DNA of 41,407 nt. Origin: Acidimicrobiales bacterium (GTDB lineage Bacteria; Actinomycetota; Actinomycetes; Mycobacteriales; QHCE01). The translations under genes and the position numbers were made by a program. Below, in pieces: positions 23,479 to 30,951 of the stretch. The notes below the pieces were generated by a model. It was not told where the DNA came from, did no database searches, and saw only the letters and a program-made list of their open reading frames with translations. The stretch is taken from NCBI GenBank assembly GCA_003243955.1, contig QHCE01000033.1, positions 1 through 41,407 of the forward strand. The letters run 5' to 3'. The first letter of the stretch is position 1. Each line of letters opens with the position of its first letter.

Positions 23479-24273
23479 ATGACTACTCCGTCGGTGGAAC
23501 TAAAATCGGTGCGGCGAGACTTCGTCACGCCGAGCGGTGACACGTACCCGGCGGTGCGCGACATCAACCTGGTGATTCCAGCCGGCACGTTCGTCTCGAT
23601 CGTGGGCCCTACTGGCTGCGGGAAGTCGACGATTCTCAACGTCGTAGCCGGCTTGCTGCCGCCCACCGAAGGGCAGGTGATGAGTTTCGGTAAGCCGGTG
23701 TCTGGGTTGAACGCACATACCGGCTACATGTTTCAGCAGGAAACGCTGCTGCCATGGAAGACGATCGTGGACAACGTCCGGCTCGGCCTGACCATGCGGG
23801 GGGTATCGAGTAAGGCAGCTAAGCGTGACGCTCGGTCCTGGCTCAAGCGGGTTGGTTTGGCAGGTTTTGAGGATCGCTATCCGCATCAGCTCAGCGGTGG
23901 CATGCGTAAGCGCGCCTCGATCGCTCAAACCTTGATCACCGGTCCCGAGGTCCTGCTGATGGACGAACCGTTCAGCGCGCTGGACGTGCAGACTCGGCAG
24001 GTTATGGAGAATGAACTGCTACAGCTCTGGCAAGACTCCAACACATCGGTGCTATTCATCACCCATGACCTCGACGAAGCTATCGCCCTCTCCGACGAAG
24101 TACTTCTACTCTCCTCGGGCCCAGGCAGTTCCATCATTGGACGCTTCGACGTCGAGCTGCCACGCCCGCGTGACCTAATGACTGTGCGGGATCAACCCGG
24201 TTTCACCGAGATCTACACCAAAGTTTGGTCCCAGCTGCGCCAGGAAGTGATGAAGACCTATGCAGCAATCTGA
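23479..24273 (+). CDS. ABC importer ATP-binding subunit (nitrate/sulfonate/taurine class)
   Basis: 264 residues. All nucleotide-binding motifs are intact: Walker A GPTGCGKST (near 46), Q-loop MFQQETLLPWKT, signature LSGGMRKRASIAQ, Walker B VLLMDEPFSALD, and the switch His in FITHDLDEA. The Q-loop LLPW and overall length place it in the SsuB/TauB/NrtD class. It drives uptake through the permease encoded next, whose start codon overlaps this gene by 14 bp. GAAGGTGG lies upstream of ATG 23479. First gene of a three-gene importer operon. Confidence 0.95.
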   Translation: MTTPSVELKSVRRDFVTPSGDTYPAVRDINLVIPAGTFVSIVGPTGCGKSTILNVVAGLLPPTEGQVMSFGKPVSGLNAHTGYMFQQETLLPWKTIVDNVRLGLTMRGVSSKAAKRDARSWLKRVGLAGFEDRYPHQLSGGMRKRASIAQTLITGPEVLLMDEPFSALDVQTRQVMENELLQLWQDSNTSVLFITHDLDEAIALSDEVLLLSSGPGSSIIGRFDVELPRPRDLMTVRDQPGFTEIYTKVWSQLRQEVMKTYAAI

Positions 24274-25078
24274 CCTACCCGTTCGGCGGACCGCGCGAGC
24301 CAGGGCTCGCCGCCGTCGCTGGATTGTCCACTCACTGCAGGTTGCGATCGCCGTAGTGATTCTCGGTGGCTGGCAGCTCGGCTCGAACACCGGCTTCGTG
24401 GACAGTTTTTTCTTTAGTAAGCCCAGTGATATCGCGGCGCGGGCCTATGACTGGATCAAAACCGGGTACATCCTTGACGACCTCGCTGTCACACTGCAGG
24501 AGGCGTTCTACGCCTTTGTGTTGGGATCGCTGGCCGGTGGGGCAGTGGGCTTTCTGCTCGGTCGGGTGAGGCTGCTTGCGGAAGTATTCGATCCCTACAT
24601 CAAGATGCTGAACGCACTGCCCCGGGTGGTGCTCGCGCCGATCTTCTTGCTCTGGTTCGGGTTGGGTATCTCTTCAAAGGTGGCTTTCGGCTTCACTCTG
24701 GTCTTCTTCATCGTGTTTTTCTCGACCTTCCAAGGAGTCAGAAACGTTGACCGGATACTTGTGGACAACGTGCGAATGCTGGGGGGCAAGAGACGACACG
24801 TCTTGCGACACGTCCTCATTCCGAGCACGGCGACCTGGATTTTCTCCAGTTTGCACGTCAGCGTCGGGTTCGCGATTGTGGGTGCCGTGGTCGGTGAGTA
24901 TCTGGGTGCGTCCCAGGGCGTCGGATACCGCATCGCTCAATCGGAAGGAACGTTTGACACCACCGGTGTATTCGCGGGCATGACTATCCTGACGCTCGTG
25001 GTGCTAGTTATCGATCTGGCGGTCAACCGGATCGAGCGCCGATTGTTGCGCTGGAAGCTCGACGAGCACATGACTTAG
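24260..25078 (+). CDS. ABC importer permease (SsuC/TauC class)
   Basis: 272 residues, six membrane helices after a basic N-terminus (RRTARARARRRRW). The cytoplasmic coupling loop is present: NALPRVVLAPIFLLWFGLGISSKVAFGF and later GGKRRHVLRHVLIPSTATWIFSSLHVSVGFAIVGAVVGEYLGASQGVGYRI, the EAA-type region that docks on the ATPase. It forms the homodimeric membrane channel of the importer. Overlap of 14 bp with the ATPase gene implies coupled translation; the binding-protein gene follows after 62 bp. Confidence 0.95.
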   Translation: MQQSDLPVRRTARARARRRRWIVHSLQVAIAVVILGGWQLGSNTGFVDSFFFSKPSDIAARAYDWIKTGYILDDLAVTLQEAFYAFVLGSLAGGAVGFLLGRVRLLAEVFDPYIKMLNALPRVVLAPIFLLWFGLGISSKVAFGFTLVFFIVFFSTFQGVRNVDRILVDNVRMLGGKRRHVLRHVLIPSTATWIFSSLHVSVGFAIVGAVVGEYLGASQGVGYRIAQSEGTFDTTGVFAGMTILTLVVLVIDLAVNRIERRLLRWKLDEHMT

Positions 25079-25140
25079 CTGACCAGAATTACCAGCAAGC
25101 GTTATTCTGTCCGCAGCCCACTAGAGCGAAAGATACCTCC

Positions 25141-26166
25141 ATGAAACATAAATTGTGGCGCACACGTGCGCTTATTTTCCTGCTAGCCGGGGTGCTCCTG
25201 GCAACCAGCGCATGCGGCGGCAGCGCGAAGAGCGATTCCAGCAAGTTGACGATTGGCGTCGGCGGCCAGAGCTCGCTCGTCTACCTGCCTACTACTTTGG
25301 CAGCTCAGCTGGGCTATTACCAGCAAGTGGGCCTCGAAGTAACGTTGCAAGACCTACAGGCCGGTTCGAAGGCGCTCACCGCCTTGCTCGGTGGCAGCGT
25401 GGATGTCACGTCAGGGTATTACGACCACACGATCCAGACGCAGGCTAAGGGCAAATCGATCGAGTCATTCGTCACGATGCTGAAGCTTCCAGGGATTGCC
25501 CTAGTAATTTCGCCTCAGGAACACAAGCAGATCAGCTCCATCTCTGACCTCAAGGGTGCCAAGATCGGCGTCACCGCTCCCGGTTCATCGACTGATTTTT
25601 TCTTGAACTACCTGCTTAAGTGGGCCGGCCTATCCGCGGATGCGGTCAGTCACCAGGCGATCGGCAGTGGCAGCACCGCGGTCGCGGCGATGGAACAGGG
25701 CACCGTAGACGCGGCCGTCATGATCGACCCGGCCATCTCTGAACTCCTCAAACGACAGCCTGACACGAAAATCCTGTATGACCTGCGAACGGCTGACGGC
25801 GTGCAAAAGATATACGGAACTCCGCAGTACCCCGCTGCCGTGCTTTACTCCACATCGTCGTGGGTCAAAGAGCATGCTGCCATCGCCAAGAAGTTGGCCG
25901 CAGCGATCGTCAAAACCCTGCAGTGGATCAATACCCACAGCGCCGCGGAAATTGCCGCCAAGATGCCAGCGAGCTTGGTCGGCGCCGACAAGAACCTGTA
26001 CATCAAGGCATTGAGTGCAGCTAAGCCGACCTATTCACTGGACGGAAAGATGCCACCCGAAGGCGCATCCGAGGTGCTTAAGGTATTGTCGTCAGATCCC
26101 GCGATCGCCAAGGCGAACATTAATCTTGCCGCCACGTACACGAACTCACTACTACCGCCGTCTTGA
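25141..26166 (+). CDS. ABC importer substrate-binding lipoprotein (NMT1/SsuA-like)
   Basis: 341 residues. Lipoprotein signal peptide with lipobox L-A-T-S-A-C (Cys25), so the protein is anchored on the outer face of the membrane. The mature part has the NMT1/SsuA periplasmic-binding fold: SSLVYLPTTLAAQLGYYQQVGLEVTLQDLQAGSKALTALLGGSVDVTSGYYDHTIQTQAKG, then SISDLKGAKIGVTAPGSSTDFFLNYLLKWAGL and GTVDAAVMIDPAISELL. This class binds sulfonates, nitrate, pyrimidine precursors or riboflavin-like compounds; GSSTDFF is the ligand loop but does not identify the ligand. No monooxygenase of the sulfonate pathway is linked, so the substrate remains open. Confidence 0.92.
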   Translation: MKHKLWRTRALIFLLAGVLLATSACGGSAKSDSSKLTIGVGGQSSLVYLPTTLAAQLGYYQQVGLEVTLQDLQAGSKALTALLGGSVDVTSGYYDHTIQTQAKGKSIESFVTMLKLPGIALVISPQEHKQISSISDLKGAKIGVTAPGSSTDFFLNYLLKWAGLSADAVSHQAIGSGSTAVAAMEQGTVDAAVMIDPAISELLKRQPDTKILYDLRTADGVQKIYGTPQYPAAVLYSTSSWVKEHAAIAKKLAAAIVKTLQWINTHSAAEIAAKMPASLVGADKNLYIKALSAAKPTYSLDGKMPPEGASEVLKVLSSDPAIAKANINLAATYTNSLLPPS

Positions 26167-26195
26167 TTGGCTAGTACCTCCGATGAAGGAGGATC

Positions 26196-27272
26196 ATGCC
26201 TATAGCAAGGATTTCCTACACTGAAGAAGACGCGTGGCGAGACCTGCCTATTTTACTTGGGGCAGCAGGCTTAAATGAAAGCTTAAAGAATGAAGCCGAG
26301 CTTCTTCACTACAATCAGAACAGCCTATTTCGAATTCCTTCTCTGGGAATAGTTATGCGGAATGTTCGACCGAATCCGCTGGCTGCCGGACGCGCCAAAA
26401 GGGTAGCAAAACTTGGGGAGTATTTTAGGCAATCCAGTGCCCCCACAGTGAGGTTGGCTGATGGTTTTACCCAACCTATTAACGTTGGAGACCTTTGGGC
26501 CACAATATGGAATGAAGAGGAGCGTAGGCCTAAGGATCAGATTAAAGGTCGCCATATGGGTTCCGCGCTTAAAGCGTTTCATGAGATAGATATTAGCGTC
26601 CCGGAATTGGCAGCTCTGCCTCGCTGGCAAAATCCGCTAGCGGATAGTAAAAGCCGTATCAGGCAAGGCTTCACAAAAGAACTTATAACTAAAGAGGAAT
26701 ATGAAAAACTGATCGCGTTGATGGATGAGCTTGAAAGAGATATTAGAATTGTTCGGCAACAGCTAGAAAAAATGTTTACATTACTTCACGGCGATCCACA
26801 AATAGCAAATTTATTGTTTAGAGATGACGAGCCAATATGGTGTGATTTTGATTCAACTATGATAGGTCCGTCACAAGCGGATCTTGCGGTAACCGCGGTG
26901 AACGCTATCCGCTTCAATAAGTCTGAACGGCATAAACAAGCGGCAGCTGCTTACGGCCAAGATGTAATGCAGGATGAACATTGGGATCTTTTCCGGCGGA
27001 TGCGAGAGGCAAAGTTGATTGCTTCTAATATTTTGAACCTCAAGGATCACCCAGCTATCCGGCCTGAATTTGAAAAAAGGTACCGGAGTGTTTTCGAGGA
27101 AGGTAATGAAATTTGGATTCCTTACACTGAAGCAAAGGAAAACTACGACAGCGAGAATCCAGGTTGGCTCGACCAACAGGCCTCTACTCAGACCGCGGCC
27201 AAGGTAACAGCAGATGCGGCTAGGCGGCCTCGCCCTGACTGTAGGCGACCCCGCAATCCGAGACCGAGATAG
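26196..27272 (+). CDS. AT-rich aminoglycoside-phosphotransferase-fold (APH) kinase, probably horizontally acquired
   Basis: 358 residues. The APH/choline-kinase C-lobe is clear: catalytic loop LLHGDPQIANLLF (H198, D200, N205) and metal-binding segment WCDFDSTMIGPSQADLA (D217). The N-lobe hinge and nucleotide loop are poorly conserved, so the substrate may be a small-molecule alcohol, a nucleoside antibiotic or a cofactor; resistance is only one option. ATG 26196 has a near-perfect Shine-Dalgarno (AAGGAGGATC). The DNA is visibly AT-rich (AAA, GAA, AAT, ATT, TTA codons) against GC-rich neighbours. The composition flips back near 27165-27180, and the final ~30 residues (QASTQTAAKVTADAARRPRP...) are Arg/Pro/Ala-rich, as if the original stop was lost and translation runs into host DNA. 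Confidence 0.8.
   Translation: MPIARISYTEEDAWRDLPILLGAAGLNESLKNEAELLHYNQNSLFRIPSLGIVMRNVRPNPLAAGRAKRVAKLGEYFRQSSAPTVRLADGFTQPINVGDLWATIWNEEERRPKDQIKGRHMGSALKAFHEIDISVPELAALPRWQNPLADSKSRIRQGFTKELITKEEYEKLIALMDELERDIRIVRQQLEKMFTLLHGDPQIANLLFRDDEPIWCDFDSTMIGPSQADLAVTAVNAIRFNKSERHKQAAAAYGQDVMQDEHWDLFRRMREAKLIASNILNLKDHPAIRPEFEKRYRSVFEEGNEIWIPYTEAKENYDSENPGWLDQQASTQTAAKVTADAARRPRPDCRRPRNPRPR
27163..27177. repeat. Small palindrome at the AT-rich/GC-rich junction
   Basis: GTTGG (27163-27167) and CCAAC (27173-27177) flank CTCGA at the point where the AT-rich kinase sequence gives way to GC-rich host sequence. It could mark a recombination scar; five-base arms alone are weak evidence. Confidence 0.3.
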
Positions 27273-27292
27273 CATACCTCGGCTGCGATGCG

Positions 27293-27329
27293 TTGGAGTA
27301 AGTCACTGCCACGGGTTAGACTTCCGGAT
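27293..27329 (+). promoter_or_regulatory. Predicted leaderless promoter of the MBL-fold gene
   Basis: TTGGAG (27293-27298) as -35, an 18-bp spacer and TAGACT (27317-27322) as -10 place transcription start about seven bases later, at the ATG at 27330. No Shine-Dalgarno precedes this ATG, consistent with a leaderless transcript. The gene therefore need not depend on the AT-rich kinase gene upstream. Confidence 0.45.
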
Positions 27330-28301
27330 ATGACGCTGCTGCCCGTCGATGGACTGGAGGTCCGCGTTCTTGTCGACAACGTCACCGACGGTTTGTCATC
27401 GACTCCCGCACATGTGGAGAGCGAATTTTCCTATGCCGTCCGGCGTGGTTTGCTGCGAGTCAGCGGTCGCTCGCTGTGCTGCGCTGTCCACGGACTTTCA
27501 CTGCTGTTAACGGCGCGCCGCGGTGGGCGAGAACGCACCGTTCTCTTTGATACCGGGCCTGAGGAGTACGCGTTCGAGCGAAATGCGACCCGGTTGGGCG
27601 CACCGCTGGGATCGGTTGAGGGAATCGTTTTGTCACACGGGCATTGGGACCATTGCGGTGCTGTCTTCACGGCCCTCAACTTGGCGCGGCAGGCGTCCGG
27701 TCGCACCGTCCCGGTATATATGCATCCGCAGATGTTTCGCACTCGGGCGCTACAGCTTCCCGGCGGCGCCCTCGAAGTGTTCGACGATGTGCCAAGCGTG
27801 CAGGACCTGCAAGCCAACGGAGCGGAGGTCGTGTCGACCGGTGAGCCGCAGACACTGCTCAATGGCGTGTTTCATCTATCAGCCGAAATTCCCCGCGTGA
27901 CGGAGTTCGAGCCAGGAATGCCCGGTCAGGTACGCAGGACCACCGATGGCCATTGGGAACCAGACGAGCTGGTGCTCGATGAGCGTTGGCTTGCGGTCCA
28001 CGTTGCCGACAAGGGCCTGGTTGTGTTCAGCGGCTGTTCCCACGCCGGGATCATCAATGTGCTTGAGCACTGTCGCGCCAGCTTCCCTCACGTCCCAGTC
28101 CACGCGGTCGTGGGAGGTCTGCACCTTTCGGGTCCAAACGAGCAACACATCGACCAGACCGTGCAGGCCATGCGCGGCTATGCTCCGCAGTCCATCGCGG
28201 CGGCACACTGCACCGGCTGGCGAGCCGTCCGGGCCCTAGCTGAGGCGTTCGGCGACGATGTGGTTGCACCCTCGGCCGTCGGTAAGCGCTACAGCTACTG
28301 A
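27330..28301 (+). CDS. MBL-fold metallohydrolase of the COG1237 (dihydropterin aminobenzene-phosphate synthase-like) type
   Basis: 323 residues from ATG 27330; an upstream in-frame ATG (27288) is inside the junction region. The metal site is in S-H-G-H-W-D-H-C-G (near residue 107), the HxHxDH signature with Trp, followed by the second-ligand segment SGCSHAGIINVLEH and the late motif AVVGGLHLSG...IAAAHCTGW. VRVLVDNVTDG at the N-terminus and this C-terminal GG-H-L pattern are the hallmark of COG1237, whose archaeal members make a methanopterin precursor; bacterial members are mostly of unknown function. GC-rich, unlike the AT-rich genes on both sides. Confidence 0.88.
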   Translation: MTLLPVDGLEVRVLVDNVTDGLSSTPAHVESEFSYAVRRGLLRVSGRSLCCAVHGLSLLLTARRGGRERTVLFDTGPEEYAFERNATRLGAPLGSVEGIVLSHGHWDHCGAVFTALNLARQASGRTVPVYMHPQMFRTRALQLPGGALEVFDDVPSVQDLQANGAEVVSTGEPQTLLNGVFHLSAEIPRVTEFEPGMPGQVRRTTDGHWEPDELVLDERWLAVHVADKGLVVFSGCSHAGIINVLEHCRASFPHVPVHAVVGGLHLSGPNEQHIDQTVQAMRGYAPQSIAAAHCTGWRAVRALAEAFGDDVVAPSAVGKRYSY

Positions 28302-28327
28302 CAGACCACCACGGACTCCGAACAACA

Positions 28328-28342
28328 CTACACATGTGGTAG
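28328..28342. terminator. Hairpin between convergent MBL and W-H-x-H genes
   Basis: CACATGTG (28331-28338) is a perfect 8-bp palindrome, extended by CTA/TAG with one extra G (28328-28342). It fills most of the 45-bp gap between two convergent genes and could terminate either transcript, although there is no loop or U-tract. Confidence 0.3.
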
Positions 28343-28346
28343 AAGA

Positions 28347-28841
28347 CTACTGCTGCGCGTAGAAAAGCCTTTCAATAAGCTTGAGGTCATTCGTTGGCTC
28401 TTTGTCGGTTATATTTTGAATCATGGTTTTCTCTTCTGGGTCTTCAAAGACAAGCGTATAAAGCGGAGTGTTCTTGTTGTACTGGCAGCCGGGAAATAAC
28501 AAGTGATGATGCCATTCGATACCCTGAGTACGTAGCTCCTTGGCTCTTTCCACTATCCGTTTCGTGTCTTCCGAAGGACCAGGCTTTCCATCGATTTGCT
28601 CTTTTTGCAAAATTTTACTGCCGTGCAGTAAAGGAGCAAGCTCTTGACCCAGATTGTGCTCCAGCTTGTCTGAGTAGTGGACTAAATTACTATTATTTTC
28701 CAGGTCTTCAAATACAAAAGCATATTGAGGTCTAACGTTAAATGCGCAGTTGGGTGTCAGAATATGGAAATGCCACCGCGCTCCTCTATTTGCTAACATG
28801 TGTGCCGCTTTTCTGATGGTCTCAAGCGGTACTTCTTTCAT
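28347..28841 (-). CDS. AT-rich protein with two copies of a W-H-x-H-x5-C module
   Basis: 164 residues from ATG 28841, which lies nine bases after a strong AGGAGGTG; an in-frame GTG at 28853 overlaps that site and is rejected. Two modules repeat every ~87 residues. Module 1 has W23-H24-F-H26, C32, N35, Y40 and VFED (43-46). Module 2 has W110-H111-H-H113, C119, N122, Y128 and VFED (131-134). The shared pattern is G-x-x-W-H-x-H-x-L-x-P-x-C-x-x-N. The paired His and Cys suggest metal or cofactor binding, one site per module. No signal peptide. I recognise no characterised family. Like the APH-fold gene at 26196 it is visibly AT-rich, which points to transfer. It is convergent with the MBL-fold gene. 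Confidence 0.75.
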   Translation of the reverse strand: MKEVPLETIRKAAHMLANRGARWHFHILTPNCAFNVRPQYAFVFEDLENNSNLVHYSDKLEHNLGQELAPLLHGSKILQKEQIDGKPGPSEDTKRIVERAKELRTQGIEWHHHLLFPGCQYNKNTPLYTLVFEDPEEKTMIQNITDKEPTNDLKLIERLFYAQQ

Positions 28842-29023
28842 CACTTCATGCACCTCCTCGTTTATGAGTGTCGAATCTGCAGTAGTGCAGCGTCGGAGTG
28901 TGGAACGGCTCCCAGCCCTAAAATGGTGACACGTCTGAGTTTATGGCCATGCTGCCCAGGCCCGTCTCGGCTGGTCTGGCGACAGACCCGGAGTATGCAG
29001 CTTGGGATGGGGTGGTCTGAGCC

Positions 29024-29038
29024 ATCGCATGCTGCGAT
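29024..29038 (-). terminator. Possible terminator hairpin of the sigma factor gene
   Basis: ATCGCA-TGC-TGCGAT is a perfect 6-bp stem with a 3-base loop, 41 bp past the stop codon of the leftward sigma factor gene. Flanking GCC/GGC could extend it with mismatches. No U-tract follows. Confidence 0.35.
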
Positions 29039-29078
29039 TGGGCAGGGAGCGGTCGGCCGCGCGGATGATGCCAGTCGA

Positions 29079-29831
29079 CTAGGACCGTACGGATCGCCAA
29101 CCTAGCCACTTGAGCTGGGTGGGGCGGTGCCGGCCGCGGTAGGACAGCACCGCTTTACGGATGGCGCCGCCGCCGGTGCGCTGAGAGGGCGGGTTTGGTG
29201 TGAGGCAGTCACGCAGGCGGATCAGCCTGCCGTGGATTCCGGTCTTGGCGGTGTCGCCGGGCATCCTGAGGATGCGGGTGACCTGTTCGTAGGTGTAGTC
29301 GTGATAGTAAGCCAGCACCAGCGCATGCCGTTGCAGCGAGGTCAATCTGCTGCGGAGCTCGGTGTATTTGGCGTGAGTGTCGAACTGGTCGGTGACGGGG
29401 TCGTCGACTAGGATGGTCCAGATGAGCTGCCCAGCCGCGTCTTCTCGGCGGCACCGGTCCTGCTCAGTGCGGATCCGGTCGACGGCGGCATAGTGGGTGG
29501 TGCTCAAGATCCATCCGACGCCGCTGCTCTGGCCGGGGTGGTATCTGTTGGCGTTACACCACACTCGCACGAACACCTCCTGGGTGAACTCCTCAGCTTG
29601 TGCCCTGTCGCGTATCAGGCGACAGGCCAGCCCAAGCACCCGTGAAGCGAGCAGGTTGTAGAGCTCACCGAACGCCGCCATATCGTCCCCGGCCACTTTG
29701 GTGAGCAGAGCTTCCACAGCATCACTGCGTGCTCCGGTGAGAGGCCGGGTGCCTCGGGCTTGTCGGGGCATGCCATGGTTGTTACGGCCACCTGCCGACA
29801 GCTGGCCGTACAGCGAGGTAAAGCCGCCCAT
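29079..29831 (-). CDS. ECF sigma factor, SigK-like, with a basic C-terminal extension
   Basis: 250 residues from ATG 29831, which follows GGGGGA; typical SigK-like factors are about 190. Region 2 is clear: AAFGELYNLLASRVLGLACRLIRDRAQAEEFTQEVFVRVW then NRYHPGQSSGVGWILSTTHYAAVDRIRTEQ. Region 4 is LTSLQRHALVLAYYHDYTYEQVTRIL followed by MPGDTAKTGIHGRLIRLRDCL; the usual 'GTVKTRI' core is altered to DTAKTGI. The last ~40 residues (TPNPPSQRTGGGAIRKAVLSYRGRHRPTQLKW) are a basic tail not found in standard members, and about 45 residues precede region 2. No anti-sigma gene (RskA type) is adjacent. It directs RNA polymerase to an unknown stress regulon. Confidence 0.85.
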   Translation of the reverse strand: MGGFTSLYGQLSAGGRNNHGMPRQARGTRPLTGARSDAVEALLTKVAGDDMAAFGELYNLLASRVLGLACRLIRDRAQAEEFTQEVFVRVWCNANRYHPGQSSGVGWILSTTHYAAVDRIRTEQDRCRREDAAGQLIWTILVDDPVTDQFDTHAKYTELRSRLTSLQRHALVLAYYHDYTYEQVTRILRMPGDTAKTGIHGRLIRLRDCLTPNPPSQRTGGGAIRKAVLSYRGRHRPTQLKWLGWRSVRS

Positions 29832-30173
29832 GTGTCCCCCGGAAATTTTCCCGGCGAGGTTATCGTCGGGTCGCCAGGGTCTAGGGCGTTGAAGCTGCAC
29901 GGATTTTCGTCTACCAAGCAACCGACTCTGGTGCCGGCGGCCGACGACGCGCTCGGGTTACTCTAACACGGTCGGACGTAATCCTCGGTTCTCAACAAAG
30001 TGCACGCAGGATCTGGCGATTGAGATCAGGAGCACCGAGGGCCAGCTCTTCAAGGTCGAGGCGTGCGAGTATCAACAGACCGGAACGTCCGTGTGGATGG
30101 CGGTGCGCAGCATCAATGCGACGAAGGAGCTCGGTTATGCAGCGTTCCGCGCCCCACTTCGGGCTGATGCGAG

Positions 30174-30902
30174 ATGGCTGAGCTGGAGGCCTTGCGGGCC
30201 GCGGTGTTGGCCGCGCTCGACGATCCAGATGCAGCCGCTGGCGTGGACGCGGTGGGGCGTGTGTGTCGAGCGTGTGTGCGACTGTTGCCGGTGGACGGCG
30301 CCGCGGTGTCGATCATGTCCGATGCGCAGAATCGGGAAACGGTCTATGCCAGTGACGCGGTGAGCGTCGCGTTGGGGGAGTTGCAATTCTCTCTGGGCGA
30401 GGGCCCATGTTTCCAAGCCTATGCCACCGGTGGCCCGGTGCTAGTGCCCGATCTGGCCAAGGCCGCTGCGCCGCACTGGCCGGTGTTCGCCGCGCAAGTG
30501 GCTGACTATCCAGTGGGGGCGTTGTTCACGTTCCCGGTGCAGATCGGAACGATCCGGTTGGCCACCCTAGACACCTACCGAACAACAGCCGGGCCGCTGA
30601 GCGCGGCGGAGTTGTCGGTGGCACTGCAGGTGGCCGACATTGCTGCGCTGGCATTGTCGGGACTCGCCGCCGGGGATGACTCGTGGCTGGATGAGGACGG
30701 GCGGTGGTTGGAAGAATCATCGACGATGCGGCATCGTCAGGTGCACCAGGCCACCGGTGTGCTGATCATCCAATTAGAACTACCCGCCGGGCAGGCGCTG
30801 TCGCGTATGCGGGCGTATGCGTTCAGCCACGACCGGCCGTTGGCCGACATTGCCGCGGATATAGTCGGCCGCCGGCTGCTATTGGTTGAAGACCAGGGAT
30901 AA
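30174..30902 (+). CDS. GAF-ANTAR regulator 1
   Basis: 242 residues. A GAF sensor (about 10-160: CRACVRLLPVDGAAVSIMSDAQ, FSLGEGPCFQAYATGGPVLVPDLAK, ALFTFPVQIGTIRLATLDTYR) is followed by an ANTAR domain (about 180-235: RHRQVHQATGVLIIQLELPAGQALSRMRAYAFSHDRPLADIAADIV). ANTAR proteins bind paired hexaloop hairpins in nascent RNA and prevent termination. The ANTAR tail here is a somewhat degenerate version (usual QAKGVLM reads QATGVLI). ATG 30174 has a weak ribosome site (GCGAG). The next gene follows 49 bp later on the same strand and encodes a second protein of the same build, so the two probably act or dimerise together. Confidence 0.9.
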   Translation: MAELEALRAAVLAALDDPDAAAGVDAVGRVCRACVRLLPVDGAAVSIMSDAQNRETVYASDAVSVALGELQFSLGEGPCFQAYATGGPVLVPDLAKAAAPHWPVFAAQVADYPVGALFTFPVQIGTIRLATLDTYRTTAGPLSAAELSVALQVADIAALALSGLAAGDDSWLDEDGRWLEESSTMRHRQVHQATGVLIIQLELPAGQALSRMRAYAFSHDRPLADIAADIVGRRLLLVEDQG

Positions 30903-30951
30903 AGGGAAAGATGCAACGTCTAGACTTGCCCGTATACCTAAGGAGAACGTG

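Noticed and set aside
26196-28841. Prophage or plasmid remnant
   Set aside because: No integrase, portal, replication or partition gene and no flanking attachment repeats were seen.
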